A stretch of 64,000 nucleotides of DNA from UBA3210 sp963623095 (GCA_963623095.1 CAVFKD010000002.1:19127-83126), one strand, 5' to 3'; positions 1 to 9,144 are shown, counted from the first letter of the stretch. The notes: a model not told the origin generated them from the letters alone. Program-made: numbers and translations.

Positions 1-535
1 TAGAATAGTTAGTAATTGTAAATAATTCACCAGGAATCATCATTGTTGCAAGTAAGAATGCAAACATTGAATCTCTTCCTTTGAATTCAAGTCTAGCGAA
101 TGCAAATGCAGATAAGACTGTAATAACTAATGATAATAATGTAGAAACAATACCTACATATACTGTATTTAAGAATAATGTTCCTAAATTTGCAGCACTA
201 TAAGCGTTTGCGTAGTTTGACCATTTAATTGTTTGAGGCCAGAATGAAGGATTTGACCATTCATATTCTTCCCAAGTTTTAAGTGATGAAATAATCATCC
301 AATAGAATGGGAATATAACGATAACCGCTAAAGCAATTAAGAATGCATAAGTAACAATATTAACAATTATTTTTGTAATCTTTGCATTACGTTCAACTTT
401 TTTTGCATCATATGTTGCTGCGTTTTTCTTTAAAGCTTCAGCAAGTGAGTTATTTGCGTTTGTTAATGCGCTATATTCGTTATTAGAAGGAGTTTCATTT
501 TCTACTTCAGAAATATTATTTTCTTTTTCTTCCAT
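1..535 (-). CDS. Carbohydrate ABC transporter permease, MalG-like (partial)
   Basis: This is the N-terminal 178 residues of a second inner-membrane permease of a sugar ABC importer; the 3' end lies beyond the window edge. The start at 535 follows a strong AGGAAGGAGA site. A Lys/Asn-rich cytoplasmic tail of about 45 residues precedes the first membrane helix (ending FPFYWMIISSLKTWEEY), a layout typical of MalG-type permeases. The segment LFLNTVYVGIVSTLLSLVIT matches the start of the transport core. It sits 13 bases after the MalF-like permease and pairs with it to form the channel. The EAA loop lies outside the window, so substrate cannot be told. Confidence 0.87.
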   Translation of the reverse strand, partial: MEEKENNISEVENETPSNNEYSALTNANNSLAEALKKNAATYDAKKVERNAKITKIIVNIVTYAFLIALAVIVIFPFYWMIISSLKTWEEYEWSNPSFWPQTIKWSNYANAYSAANLGTLFLNTVYVGIVSTLLSLVITVLSAFAFARLEFKGRDSMFAFLLATMMIPGELFTITNYS

Positions 536-548
536 ATATTTCTCCTTC

Positions 549-1577
549 CTAATAATGAACTTTCTTGCTACTGACATATAAGTTAATTGCAGTAACAACT
601 AAGATAATACCAAATAAGATTAATGATGCCGCGGATGCTGTACCATAACTATTAGATGAGATAGCTTTATAAACATAACCAACAATAGTCATTAATGATC
701 CATCACCTGCAGGACCCATGTCTTCACCGAAAACACCAACGATTGATGAATATTCTTTAAATCCACCAATAAAACCTGTAATAACAACATAAGCAATCAT
801 TGGAGAAAGTAATGGGACTGTAATTCGCCAGAATACTCTCCATCTTGAAGCACCATCAATTTTTGCTGCTTCATAATATTGTTTACTAACACCTTGTAAT
901 CCACCAAGTAAAATTAAGATTTTAAATGGTAATGCGTTCCATACGATGTAAACAACCATAACTGCAATGTTTGCTACGTATGTACTTCCACCTGGATTTG
1001 TAATACTTGTACCGGAGTTAATCCAGTTTACTGGGTTACCTCCAAAAAATTGAATAATATTATTAATAATACCCCATGATTGAGCTGTGTAGCCCATTCT
1101 AACTCCAGCAGAGTTAGTATAGATATTATAAACTGTTAATGTACCTGAATATGTATCTGCATTAACTTGTGATAAACCAACGATATTAAACATCATTGCG
1201 AATACCATACCGATTGCGATTGAGTTTGTAACATAAGGTAAGAAATAAATTGTTTGAAGTACTTTACCTAAACGATTGATTGAATTTAAACAAACTGCAA
1301 CAAGTAACGCTAAGAAGCAAGATAATGGAACAGTTAGCACACATAGTAAGACTGTATTTTTTAAACATGTTAAGAAATCTTTATACATGATAACTTTAGA
1401 GAAGTTTGATACACCGAATGCATATTGTTCTCCACCGATATCACCTAAAGGTTGATAACCTTCTAGGAAAGAAATTCTAACAGTATTGATAATAGGATAT
1501 ACTGTAAATACCGCTAATAGAATTAAAGCAGGTAATAAGTAAATCCAAGCTTTCCAATTTTGTTTTGAATCTACCAT
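549..1577 (-). CDS. Carbohydrate ABC transporter permease, MalF-like
   Basis: 342-residue membrane permease of a CUT1-type sugar importer. The first helix (WIYLLPALILLAVFTVYPII) and the EAA loop that docks on the ATPase (EAAKIDGASRWRVFWRITVP, about residues 237-256) are both clear, with six or so membrane helices. A periplasmic-side loop at about 140-205 is longer than usual. It is 10 bases downstream of the ATPase gene and is followed by the partner permease. The binding protein is not in the window and probably lies past the left edge. Sugar specificity cannot be read from the sequence. Confidence 0.94.
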   Translation of the reverse strand: MVDSKQNWKAWIYLLPALILLAVFTVYPIINTVRISFLEGYQPLGDIGGEQYAFGVSNFSKVIMYKDFLTCLKNTVLLCVLTVPLSCFLALLVAVCLNSINRLGKVLQTIYFLPYVTNSIAIGMVFAMMFNIVGLSQVNADTYSGTLTVYNIYTNSAGVRMGYTAQSWGIINNIIQFFGGNPVNWINSGTSITNPGGSTYVANIAVMVVYIVWNALPFKILILLGGLQGVSKQYYEAAKIDGASRWRVFWRITVPLLSPMIAYVVITGFIGGFKEYSSIVGVFGEDMGPAGDGSLMTIVGYVYKAISSNSYGTASAASLILFGIILVVTAINLYVSSKKVHY

Positions 1578-1587
1578 AATTTACCCC

Positions 1588-2724
1588 TTATTTTGTTTCT
1601 TCTACTTCTTCATTGCCTACAGTTGCACGAACTTCGTCAGCAGAATAAATTCTTTCTTCTGATTCTTTATTAAATAAGAATACTTTATGTGGTTTTAATG
1701 AGAAATGAACATAACCATTTTGATCAGGAGTTACAACTGTTGTTGCATCAATAATACTTCTAACAATTGCAGCTTCACTTGCTGGATGAGTTGAAACGAT
1801 TGAACTATCTCTACCCATAACTTCAACAGATTTTAATGTTGTCTTTAATGGTCCGTTCTTATCTAAGATAAATCCTTCTGGTCTAATACCGATATAGATT
1901 TCTTGATCTGGAGCATCTTTTTCAAAAATTGGAGTATCATCACCATCTAAGTAAACTTTTCCATCTTTTAATACACCTGTAAATACGTTAATTGGAGGTG
2001 TACCTAAGAATTTAGCAACGAATAAGTTAACTGGTGAATCATAAACTGTTTGAGGAACATCAACTTGTTGAATGACACCTTTTTTCATAACAACGATTAA
2101 GTCTGAAATACTCATAGCTTCTTCTTGGTCGTGAGTAACGAAGACTGTTGTAACATTTGTATCACGTTGAATTCTTCTAATTTCTTCACGAGTTTGAAGT
2201 CTTAATCTAGCATCAAGGTTAGATAATGGTTCATCAAGTAATAAGACGTTTGGATTTTTAACAATCGCTCTTGCAATAGCAACACGTTGTTGTTGACCAC
2301 CTGATAATTCAGAAGGTTTTCTTTCAAGTAAATCATCAATTTGAACAAGTCTTGCTGCTTCAACAACTCTATTCATGATTTCTGATTTTGACATCTTTTG
2401 ATTTTGTAAAGGGAACATAATGTTTTGCTTTACTGTCATATGTGGATATAAAGCATAGTTTTGGAAAACTAAACCAACACCACGTTTTTCTGGTGGAAGA
2501 TTTGTTACATCTTCATCACCGAAATAAATGTGACCTGAACTTGGTTTTTGTAAACCACTTAACATATATAATGTTGTTGATTTACCGCAACCAGAAGGAC
2601 CAAGTAAGCCAATTAATTTGCCATCTGGTATTTCATAGTTGAAATCATTGACAGCGATAACTTCTGAGCCATCTTTCTTTCTACTTGGAAATATTTTTGT
2701 TAAATGTTCAATTCTAACTTTCAT
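1588..2724 (-). CDS. Sugar ABC transporter ATP-binding protein, MsmX/UgpC type
   Basis: 378-residue cytoplasmic ATPase that powers CUT1 sugar importers. Walker A is GPSGCGKST (near residue 43), the signature is LSGGQQQR, Walker B is VLLLDEP, and the H-loop is VFVTHDQ. The C-terminal 120 or so residues form the MOP/TOBE regulatory domain typical of MalK, MsmX and UgpC proteins (IYIGIRPEGF). Proteins of this family often serve several sugar transporters. It is the first gene of the ATPase-permease-permease set and lies 18 bases after an anchored protein of unknown function. Confidence 0.95.
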   Translation of the reverse strand: MKVRIEHLTKIFPSRKKDGSEVIAVNDFNYEIPDGKLIGLLGPSGCGKSTTLYMLSGLQKPSSGHIYFGDEDVTNLPPEKRGVGLVFQNYALYPHMTVKQNIMFPLQNQKMSKSEIMNRVVEAARLVQIDDLLERKPSELSGGQQQRVAIARAIVKNPNVLLLDEPLSNLDARLRLQTREEIRRIQRDTNVTTVFVTHDQEEAMSISDLIVVMKKGVIQQVDVPQTVYDSPVNLFVAKFLGTPPINVFTGVLKDGKVYLDGDDTPIFEKDAPDQEIYIGIRPEGFILDKNGPLKTTLKSVEVMGRDSSIVSTHPASEAAIVRSIIDATTVVTPDQNGYVHFSLKPHKVFLFNKESEERIYSADEVRATVGNEEVEETK

Positions 2725-2742
2725 TTTAACTTCTCCCTATTA

Positions 2743-3687
2743 TTAATTTGCATCTACATCTAATTCGTAGATAACTTTGTAATTTGCAGTTTTTGTAAGA
2801 GTGCCACGTGCAGTAACAAATTTACCGACTAAAATTTGTTCAGCATCATCAGCTGCGTTTTTATTAATTACACTTTTGTAAGTACTATCTACATCTGAAG
2901 CAAATTTTGTATTATAAACTTCAAATTGTTTATTTACATCAGTTTCGCCTTCAGTTTCGATACGATAGACTAATGTGTAATTACCATTGGTATCTTGAAT
3001 TTTTTCTACTTTTGTAACTTTACCAACAACATTGTAATATTCTGTTGTTGCTTCCCCGTAATCAAGATTACTCCATATACCTGTGATTTCAGCATCACCT
3101 GGATTATATGTTCCCTCTTCTTTTGCATAAGTATCTTCAACTTTTGTAATATTTGTTTGGCCAGTAGGAGTTTCCATTCTTCCATAATAGCCATCCATAA
3201 TTGAATAACTTACAAATTGACAATTCTTTGTATCTGATACTATTGAATAAAGTAATTCAGGTGTTGTCATTGAATAATTTTCATAAATATTATTCTTTAA
3301 TTGTTCATAAGCGGATAGTGATGATTTCAATTTGTTGTTACAATCATTAATGTTTGAGTTTGTACCATAATAAACAACTTTGAATTGTTCATTGGAATCA
3401 TTGAATCCTTCCATTGATATAACTGGCAATTTTTCTTCTCTAGGATCGCCCCATTTATCAACTGTCATAACAGTTTTGATTTCGTAGCTAACCCTTTTAA
3501 CATCAAGTGATTTAACTTGATATTCTTTGTCCAGTTCGGCATTCACTTTTTTAACTAGTAATGTCTCAAGCTCAGATTCTTTGTTCTTTGCACTGACTTT
3601 ACTAGGAACACCTTCGCAGACAGCCCAAACAAGGCCGATCAATGCGACACCCCCGATAATTATTGCGCCCAATACTCTTTCTTGCAT
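2743..3687 (-). CDS. Membrane-anchored protein of unknown function
   Basis: I do not recognise this gene. The likely start is the Met at 3687 (MQERVLGAIIIGG), which has AAAGGGGA in front of it; an upstream in-frame GTG-type start at 3705 has none. One N-terminal helix (residues 5-24) anchors an extracytoplasmic region of about 290 residues rich in Tyr, Asn and Thr. The last 100 residues (from VVGKVTKVEKI) have alternating beta-strand character, like an OB-type barrel, which is inference. Its place between two RDD proteins and a sugar transporter suggests an envelope role, but nothing more specific. Confidence 0.75.
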   Translation of the reverse strand: MQERVLGAIIIGGVALIGLVWAVCEGVPSKVSAKNKESELETLLVKKVNAELDKEYQVKSLDVKRVSYEIKTVMTVDKWGDPREEKLPVISMEGFNDSNEQFKVVYYGTNSNINDCNNKLKSSLSAYEQLKNNIYENYSMTTPELLYSIVSDTKNCQFVSYSIMDGYYGRMETPTGQTNITKVEDTYAKEEGTYNPGDAEITGIWSNLDYGEATTEYYNVVGKVTKVEKIQDTNGNYTLVYRIETEGETDVNKQFEVYNTKFASDVDSTYKSVINKNAADDAEQILVGKFVTARGTLTKTANYKVIYELDVDAN

Positions 3688-3759
3688 AATTTCCCCTTTC
3701 ACCATAATAGCGAAATATATTATTTGCTATTATAATTATAATAATTATAATGAAGTATT

Positions 3760-4587
3760 TCAATAGACAATTTTCTTTGTCTTTTCTTCTTTAACTGCAT
3801 CTTTGCATTTTGCTGCGTTTAAATCCTCTATATTCTTAAAATATACTTGGCAATTATTATCAACTGGCTTCATTTTTCCTATGTAGTCTGATAATAATCT
3901 TTTATCTTTAGTTAAGAATAACATCAATAAGTTAATAATAGGTACACCTAGAACAAATGCTAATCCTATCAATACAAGTCCTGTTTGATATATTATTAGT
4001 AATACCCCCGTATAAGGAATAACTGCATTAACTATTAATTTTCCAAATAAGAATTTAATTGTAACATTCTTAAGTGACACATCTAAGTCATCTTCATTGA
4101 CATATCCTATACCAAATAAGAATTTACCTAATGTTCTACCATGCTTTAAGCAAAGAGGTAAAATAAATTCAAATACCAATAATGAACTTGCTAGACCTAT
4201 TGATGTAATAACAATTGGACCTAAATTCATTTTGTAATAATTATCTTTAAATGTTTTATCACTCGTTAAGGCTTTTATTCTTGAATTAGCTTCTTCTTCA
4301 GTTAAAGACTTATCTTCTGTACAAATGATATACGTCTTTCCATCATAAGTTATATTGCCTTCATCACTAGGAACATATACACCATAATCAATTTGAGCTT
4401 GATATACAGCATTATAGTATTTATCGTAGTTATATATTTTACTAACTAAAAAAGCAATTCCGGACGCCAAAACAATCACCATGATTACATCGATTACCAA
4501 AGCGGCAAATCGCTTAACCATTGGAGGTTTTTTTGGAACGTATATGGAATTGTAGTTTACTTTTTCAGTTTTTGTTTGCGAATCCAT
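3760..4587 (-). CDS. RDD family membrane protein
   Basis: 275 residues. The RDD signature is in the first membrane helix (KRFAALVIDVIMVIVLASG, about 25-43), with a second helix near 125-145 followed by the family's GRTLGKFLFGIGYVN segment, and two more helices near 185-225. An extracytoplasmic loop of about 75 residues separates helices 1 and 2. RDD proteins are poorly characterised; some act in cation/proton exchange. The stop codon is TGA. It starts 2 bases after the stop of a second RDD gene, so the two were probably duplicated and are co-transcribed. Confidence 0.85.
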   Translation of the reverse strand: MDSQTKTEKVNYNSIYVPKKPPMVKRFAALVIDVIMVIVLASGIAFLVSKIYNYDKYYNAVYQAQIDYGVYVPSDEGNITYDGKTYIICTEDKSLTEEEANSRIKALTSDKTFKDNYYKMNLGPIVITSIGLASSLLVFEFILPLCLKHGRTLGKFLFGIGYVNEDDLDVSLKNVTIKFLFGKLIVNAVIPYTGVLLIIYQTGLVLIGLAFVLGVPIINLLMLFLTKDKRLLSDYIGKMKPVDNNCQVYFKNIEDLNAAKCKDAVKEEKTKKIVY

Positions 4588-4589
4588 GA

Positions 4590-5672
4590 TTAATCCTTAT
4601 TGCTTTCATCTATATTTTCATTATTAGTTATATTTGTTGTATCCCTATCATCAACATTATATCTATAAGCATCGTTATTTGTAAATGTTTCATTATTAGT
4701 ATTATCATTTTCATTACTTTCTTTTCCATCATCATAAGTAATGACAATATCATCATTAATGTTATCGTTTTTCATTTCAGCATATGAATTGCAAACAACT
4801 AATGTACCTGCGATCATATCATGAATAGTTTGACGTTTTGGTGAGAATACCATAATGCCAATTTGAATTAAAATTGTAATACCAAATGTAAAGATACCAA
4901 AAGCAATACATAATAACGCAAAGAATACAAATCTAATAAATAATTTAAATTTAGAAGCATTATTACCAGTTTTTGCATCTACTACTCTCATTTGTAAAAC
5001 ACGTTTACCGATAGTTGCCCCATCTTTAAAGATCATTGGGAATAGTAAGAATGTAATTAACGCTGCAGGAATTACACTTATAATATAAATAAGTCTAATA
5101 TAAGAATTTAATTTTGTAGAATATTCTAAAGTTTTTGTATCATGCGCTAAAAAGTCATCCGCGGCAGTTTGTAAGCATGTTTTAAAATAAGAAGTAATAT
5201 TAGCTTCTATTGTGCCATCACTATCAGTCGCGTGAGTATAACTTCCATTAGTTGCATCATAAATAAAATATGGTGTTTCTAATTTATTTCCATCACTATC
5301 TACATAAACATCAGATTTAACTCTATATAATTCTAAGAATGATGTAGATGTATATTTAGTTTTTAATTCATCTGAATCAGTTAAGTTTTCAGAAGAAACA
5401 TTTTCATAATAATATTTTAAATTGCTTTCATAATCACTAGCTTGATATGATAAAGTCCCATTTTCAGAATATAAAGTAAATAATTTAGTATTAGTTAATC
5501 TAGTATTATATTCATTAAGAACAGTAGTATAATCAGTCGCAGCATTAAAAATAGGTTGTGCAATAAATTGAACTGTTAGAAAGAACAAAGAAATAAAGAT
5601 AATAAAATCAAGAAGCATAGAACATAATCTTCTAAAGATACTTACTCTTTTTAGATTAACACTTTGTTTCAT
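4590..5672 (-). CDS. RDD family membrane protein with Asn/Asp-rich tail
   Basis: 360 residues and the first gene of the operon at this end. The RDD motif is in helix 1 (FRRLCSMLLDFIIFISLFF), a long outside loop spans about residues 45-185, and the second half carries the conserved GATIGKRVLQMRVVD segment and two more helices. The last 65 residues are a disordered Asn/Asp-rich tail with many short NN and DD runs, absent from the neighbouring paralogue. The start at 5672 follows a GGAGG site. A good promoter (TTGCAA-17-GATAAT) lies just upstream. Function unknown. Confidence 0.85.
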   Translation of the reverse strand: MKQSVNLKRVSIFRRLCSMLLDFIIFISLFFLTVQFIAQPIFNAATDYTTVLNEYNTRLTNTKLFTLYSENGTLSYQASDYESNLKYYYENVSSENLTDSDELKTKYTSTSFLELYRVKSDVYVDSDGNKLETPYFIYDATNGSYTHATDSDGTIEANITSYFKTCLQTAADDFLAHDTKTLEYSTKLNSYIRLIYIISVIPAALITFLLFPMIFKDGATIGKRVLQMRVVDAKTGNNASKFKLFIRFVFFALLCIAFGIFTFGITILIQIGIMVFSPKRQTIHDMIAGTLVVCNSYAEMKNDNINDDIVITYDDGKESNENDNTNNETFTNNDAYRYNVDDRDTTNITNNENIDESNKD

Positions 5673-5701
5673 GTTCGTTTCCTCCGTAGTATAGTGATAT
5701 A

Positions 5702-5730
5702 ATTATCTCATAGAGATAAATATATTGCAA
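5702..5730 (-). promoter_or_regulatory. Promoter of the RDD/sugar-transporter operon
   Basis: Reading the minus strand, TTGCAA (5725-5730) and GATAAT (5702-5707) are separated by 17 bases. The -10 box is about 30 bases upstream of the RDD start at 5672, which fits a short leader carrying the ribosome binding site. Confidence 0.6.
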
Positions 5731-5805
5731 CATGGAAAAAATAAATATTTGGTTAAAATTTACTCATAAAATACATTTAATAGACCTTTATTATAATTTA
5801 TAAAA

Positions 5806-5836
5806 GCAAAAGAAAAACCTAGTCACAAGACTAGGC
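5806..5836 (-). terminator. Intrinsic terminator after tRNA-Lys
   Basis: A 7-bp stem (CCTAGTC/GACTAGG, 5818-5835) is followed on the minus strand by TTTTTCTTTT. It lies directly downstream of the tRNA and upstream of the next promoter. Confidence 0.8.
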
Positions 5837-5848
5837 ATAATTTCAAGA

Positions 5849-5924
5849 TGGTGCGCCTCCGGAGACTCGAACTCCGGGCCCACTGATTAAGAGTCAGTTG
5901 CTCTACCAACTGAGCTAGAGGCGC
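5849..5924 (-). tRNA. tRNA-Lys (anticodon CTT)
   Basis: A 76-base cloverleaf with the CCA end encoded. The acceptor stem is GCGCCTC/GAGGCGC. The D arm is GCTCAGTTGGTAGAGC. The anticodon stem ACTGA/TCAGT encloses the loop CTCTTAA, giving anticodon CTT, which reads AAG. The T arm is CCGGAGTTCGAGTCTCCGG. It stands alone between uridine kinase and the RDD operon, followed by its own terminator. Confidence 0.95.
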
Positions 5925-5990
5925 ATTGCTTATGTATAATATAATAATTTAGATAATATTTCAAGAATTTAATAAAAGTTTTTAAATTTT

Positions 5991-6018
5991 GAAACTAAAA
6001 GCAGGTATTAACCTGCTT
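5991..6018 (-). terminator. Intrinsic terminator of udk
   Basis: An 8-bp stem with a short loop (AAGCAGGT...ACCTGCTT, 5999-6018) begins at the udk stop codon and is followed by TTTTAGTTTC on the minus strand. The short T tract makes it a moderate terminator. Confidence 0.65.
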
Positions 6019-6643
6019 ATTTGTTTTCGTTTAAAACTGATTTAATTTTTTGAATAATAATATCAGTTGCGACATTGTGTTCATAATCATTTGGAATAAT
6101 AACATCTGCATATCTCTTTGTTGGAGAAACAAATAAATGATGCATAGGTTTTACAGTTGTTAAATATTGATTAATGATATTTTCAAAAGATCTACCTCTT
6201 TCAACCATATCTCTTTGAATACGTCTAATAAGTCTTAAATCCATATCGCATTCAACATAAATCTTAATATCCGCGAGATCTCTAATTCTTGCATCTTCTA
6301 AAATTAAAATGCCGTCGAGTAATATAACCTTTGCAGGTTCGATTCTTTCAGTCTTAGGGCTTCTATTTTGTACAACAAAGTCATAAATAGGTTTATCAAT
6401 AGCTTCACCATTTATAAGCATGTTTAAATGTTTTACTAATAAATCATTTTCTAATGCTGAAGGATGATCATAGTTAGTCTTTCTTCTTTCTTCTCTAGAA
6501 AGATGTGATTGATCTTTATAATAATCATCATGTTTAATAACTACTACATCTTCATCAACAAATGCATGTTTAATTTCTTCAATAACTGTGGTTTTTCCAC
6601 TTGCAGATCCACCTGCAACCGCAATAATAATAGGTTTACTCAT
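6017..6643 (-). CDS. udk: Uridine kinase
   Basis: 208-residue cytoplasmic kinase that phosphorylates uridine and cytidine with ATP or GTP in pyrimidine salvage. The P-loop is GGSASGKTT (residues 10-18). The acceptor region has KHDDYYKD and KTNYDHPSALENDLL, both hallmarks of Udk, and the lid region carries RRIQRDMVERGRSFENII. Length matches the family (about 210). It is a single-gene unit with its own terminator; a TATAAT box lies about 30 bases upstream in the AT-rich gap that separates it from rplQ. Confidence 0.95.
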   Translation of the reverse strand: MSKPIIIAVAGGSASGKTTVIEEIKHAFVDEDVVVIKHDDYYKDQSHLSREERRKTNYDHPSALENDLLVKHLNMLINGEAIDKPIYDFVVQNRSPKTERIEPAKVILLDGILILEDARIRDLADIKIYVECDMDLRLIRRIQRDMVERGRSFENIINQYLTTVKPMHHLFVSPTKRYADVIIPNDYEHNVATDIIIQKIKSVLNENK

Positions 6644-6699
6644 AAAATAAATCTCCCCGTTAGATATTATATCTATAATCTAAAATAAATACATTAAAA

Positions 6700-6738
6700 A
6701 ATTAGAAAAACAAAAAAGAAGGACCAAAGTCCTTCTTA
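6700..6738 (-). terminator. Terminator at the end of the ribosomal protein cluster
   Basis: A perfect 9-bp stem (AAGAAGGAC/GTCCTTCTT, 6716-6737) with a CAAA loop is followed by TTTTTTG on the minus strand. It sits 15 bases after the rplQ stop and closes the S10-spc-alpha transcript. Confidence 0.85.
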
Positions 6739-6752
6739 GAATGTTAATTAAA

Positions 6753-7157
6753 TTATTTAACAAAAGAGACAATGCACATAGGAGCGTTATCGCCACGTCT
6801 ATTTGCAATTTTTAAAACTCTTGTGTAACCGCCATTACGATCTTTGTAAGATGGAGCGATTTCTTCAAATAATTTCTTTAAAGCTGTAACGTGATTTGCT
6901 TCATCAGCCCAAACATCACGAATTTTAGCTGCTGCAAGTCTTCTTGAATTTAAGCTACCTTCTTTACCATAAGTAACTAATCTATCAGCATATGCTTTTA
7001 AATCACGTGCTGTTGCAGCTGTACAAGTAACACTACCTTTGACAATTAAGTCTGTAGCAAGTGTTCTTAACATTGATTCATATTTGCTTTTAGTATAAGC
7101 AGCTTTAGATCTTACGCCGCCTTTACCATGAACATTTTTACGTCCTTGAGTTTTCAT
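6753..7157 (-). CDS. rplQ: 50S ribosomal protein L17
   Basis: Large-subunit protein at the exit-tunnel side of the ribosome. The core is conserved (MLRTLATDLIVKGSVTCT and, at the C-terminus, YKDRNGGYTRVLKIANRRGD). At 134 residues it is longer than the usual 116-127 because the N-terminus differs: in place of the standard MGYRKLGR opening it has a basic, Gly-rich run (MKTQGRKNVHGKGGVRSKAA) before the first conserved helix. It is the last gene of the alpha operon, after rpoA. Confidence 0.96.
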   Translation of the reverse strand: MKTQGRKNVHGKGGVRSKAAYTKSKYESMLRTLATDLIVKGSVTCTAATARDLKAYADRLVTYGKEGSLNSRRLAAAKIRDVWADEANHVTALKKLFEEIAPSYKDRNGGYTRVLKIANRRGDNAPMCIVSFVK

Positions 7158-7175
7158 GAGTTAACCTCTACCTCC

Positions 7176-8132
7176 CTATTCGTATTCTCTGAAGCCAAGA
7201 CCAATTGATTGTAATTTTTCTTTAACTTCTTTGAGTGATTTTTTACCAAGATTTCTGACTTTCATCATATCTTCTTCTGTCTTTTGTGTTAATTCCATAA
7301 CTGTAGCGATGTTTGCTCTTTTTAAACAGTTTTGTGAACGGACAGATAAATCTAAATCATCGATAGACATATCTTGATATTTATTCTTTGGTTCTTCTTT
7401 TGCTTCAGCAAGAACATCTTCAGAAGTTGCGATTTCACTTAAGTTAACGAATAAATCAAAGTGAGCAACTAAGATTTTTGCTGCTAATGCAATAGCGTCA
7501 TGTGGTAACATGGAACCATTTGTTTGAATGTTAATTGTGAGCTTGTCATAATTGTTATCATGACCTACTCTAGTTTGTTCTACTTCGTAAGAACATTTGA
7601 TTATTGGAGAATAATTTGAATCAGTTGGAATAACACCGATTGGGAAATCAGCATTTAATTTTTTATTTCCTTCTGATGTAACATAACCTCTGCCATTTCT
7701 GACAAAGATTGTCATACAGAGTTTTCCACCTTCTTGAACATGTGCTAAGACTAAGTCTTTGTTGATAATTTCAACGCCTGTTGGGCAGTGGATATCTTCT
7801 GCAGTAACTTCTTTAGCTTCGTCGACATATAAAGTTAATTTATATGATTGTTCACTATCATCTGAAATCTTTAAAACTAAGTCTTTAAGAGCTAAAACGA
7901 TAGATGTAACATCTTCTTCAACGCCTTCTAAAGAGGAGAATTCGTGACGTGCGCCTTCAACTTCAATTGCATAAACACTTGCACCAGGTAATGAAGAAAG
8001 AAGAACTCTTCTTAAAGCGTTACCTAATGTTAAACCGAAGCCTCTTTCAAGTGGTTCGATTACAAAGTGACCTTCAAAATTATTTGTATTATAAGTTGCA
8101 ATTTTAAATTCTGGTTTTTCAAATTTTTTCAT
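7176..8132 (-). CDS. rpoA: DNA-directed RNA polymerase alpha subunit
   Basis: 318 residues. The N-terminal domain (about 1-230) dimerises and nucleates polymerase assembly (ERGFGLTLGNALRRVLLSSL). A charged linker follows, then the C-terminal domain (about 250-318; LDLSVRSQNCLKRANI and VRNLGKKSLKEVKEKL), which contacts UP elements and activators. Its position between rpsK and rplQ is the classic alpha operon order. Nothing appears missing. Confidence 0.98.
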   Translation of the reverse strand: MKKFEKPEFKIATYNTNNFEGHFVIEPLERGFGLTLGNALRRVLLSSLPGASVYAIEVEGARHEFSSLEGVEEDVTSIVLALKDLVLKISDDSEQSYKLTLYVDEAKEVTAEDIHCPTGVEIINKDLVLAHVQEGGKLCMTIFVRNGRGYVTSEGNKKLNADFPIGVIPTDSNYSPIIKCSYEVEQTRVGHDNNYDKLTINIQTNGSMLPHDAIALAAKILVAHFDLFVNLSEIATSEDVLAEAKEEPKNKYQDMSIDDLDLSVRSQNCLKRANIATVMELTQKTEEDMMKVRNLGKKSLKEVKEKLQSIGLGFREYE

Positions 8133-8179
8133 AGCGTTCCTCCCGATTATTCAAATTTGATTGTTAGTATATTCACGAA

Positions 8180-8575
8180 CTAACCACGTGGACGCTTTGG
8201 TGGGCGGCAACCATTATGAGGGATTGGAGTTGTATCAGTAATGGTTTGAATTTGTAAACCTGCTGCTTGAAGTGATCTTAAAGCTGATTCTCTACCTGGG
8301 CCTGGACCTTTGACTTCAACGTCAATTGTCTTTAAGCCTTGGTCTAATGCAACTTTTGCGCAAGCTTCTGCTGCTAATTGAGCTGCAAATGGTGTTGATT
8401 TTTTAGCACCTTTGAAGCCTAATGCACCAGCGCTTGACCATGCTACTGCGTTACCTGCTTCGTCAGTAATTGTAACGATTGTGTTATTGAATGTTGAGTG
8501 AATGTGAGCGACACCTTTTGTATAAGCTCTTTTAATTTTCTTTTTACGAGCTGTTGGTTTTTTAGTATTTGCCAT
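8180..8575 (-). CDS. rpsK: 30S ribosomal protein S11
   Basis: 131-residue platform protein of the small subunit. Conserved blocks are HIHSTFNNTIVTITD, GPGPGRESALRSLQAAG and the C-terminal TPIPHNGCRPPKRPRG. The N-terminus is Lys/Arg-rich, as in other Bacillota. Fifteen bases separate it from rpsM upstream. Confidence 0.98.
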   Translation of the reverse strand: MANTKKPTARKKKIKRAYTKGVAHIHSTFNNTIVTITDEAGNAVAWSSAGALGFKGAKKSTPFAAQLAAEACAKVALDQGLKTIDVEVKGPGPGRESALRSLQAAGLQIQTITDTTPIPHNGCRPPKRPRG

Positions 8576-8590
8576 TTTTATTCCCTCCTA

Positions 8591-8965
8591 TTACTTAGTT
8601 GCTACTTTCTTATTAGCAATAGTCTTTCTTGGGCCTTTACATGTACGAGCATTGTTCTTTGTAGTTTGGCCACGGCATGGTAAACCACGTCTATGTCTAA
8701 TACCACGGTAACAACCAATTTCTTGTAATCTCTTAATGTTTAAAGCTACTTCTCTACGAAGATCACCTTCTGTTTTGACTTTGCTTAATTCATTTCTAAT
8801 AGCAGTCATTTGTTCTTCTGTTAAATCTTTAACTCTGATTGTTGGATCAACTTTTGCATCAGCGCAAGCTTTCTTTGCTGTGTTAATACCAACACCATAA
8901 ATATAAGTTAATGAATATGCGACTTGTTTGTCGTTTGGAATATCTACACCTAAAATACGTGCCAT
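8591..8965 (-). CDS. rpsM: 30S ribosomal protein S13
   Basis: 124-residue head protein that contacts the P-site tRNA and forms subunit bridge B1. It opens MARILGVDIPNDKQV and ends with the basic tail RGIRHRRGLPCRGQTTKNNA. Two positions usually occupied by other residues are Cys (LPCRGQ and ARTCKGP). First of the rpsM-rpsK-rpoA-rplQ group after rpmJ. Confidence 0.98.
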   Translation of the reverse strand: MARILGVDIPNDKQVAYSLTYIYGVGINTAKKACADAKVDPTIRVKDLTEEQMTAIRNELSKVKTEGDLRREVALNIKRLQEIGCYRGIRHRRGLPCRGQTTKNNARTCKGPRKTIANKKVATK

Positions 8966-8986
8966 ATTTCTAAATTCCTCCTAAAA

Positions 8987-9100
8987 TTAACCTTGTCTTT
9001 GCTTGTGCTTTGGGTTGATACAGATGACCATTACACGGCCTTTTCTTCTGATAACCTTGCACTTGTCGCAAATTGGTTTTACTGAAGGTCTAACTTTCAT
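8987..9100 (-). CDS. rpmJ: 50S ribosomal protein L36
   Basis: A 37-residue protein beginning MKVRPSVKPICDKCKVIRRK and ending NPKHKQRQG. The zinc ligands C11, C14 and C27 and the His at position 32 or 33 mark it as the C+ (zinc-binding) form of L36. A ribosome binding site (AGGAGGAAAAATTT) precedes the ATG at 9100. It lies between infA and rpsM, the usual place. Confidence 0.97.
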   Translation of the reverse strand: MKVRPSVKPICDKCKVIRRKGRVMVICINPKHKQRQG

Positions 9101-9144
9101 AAATTTTTCCTCCTAAATAACTAGTTTTATGTTCTAGCCGATAC

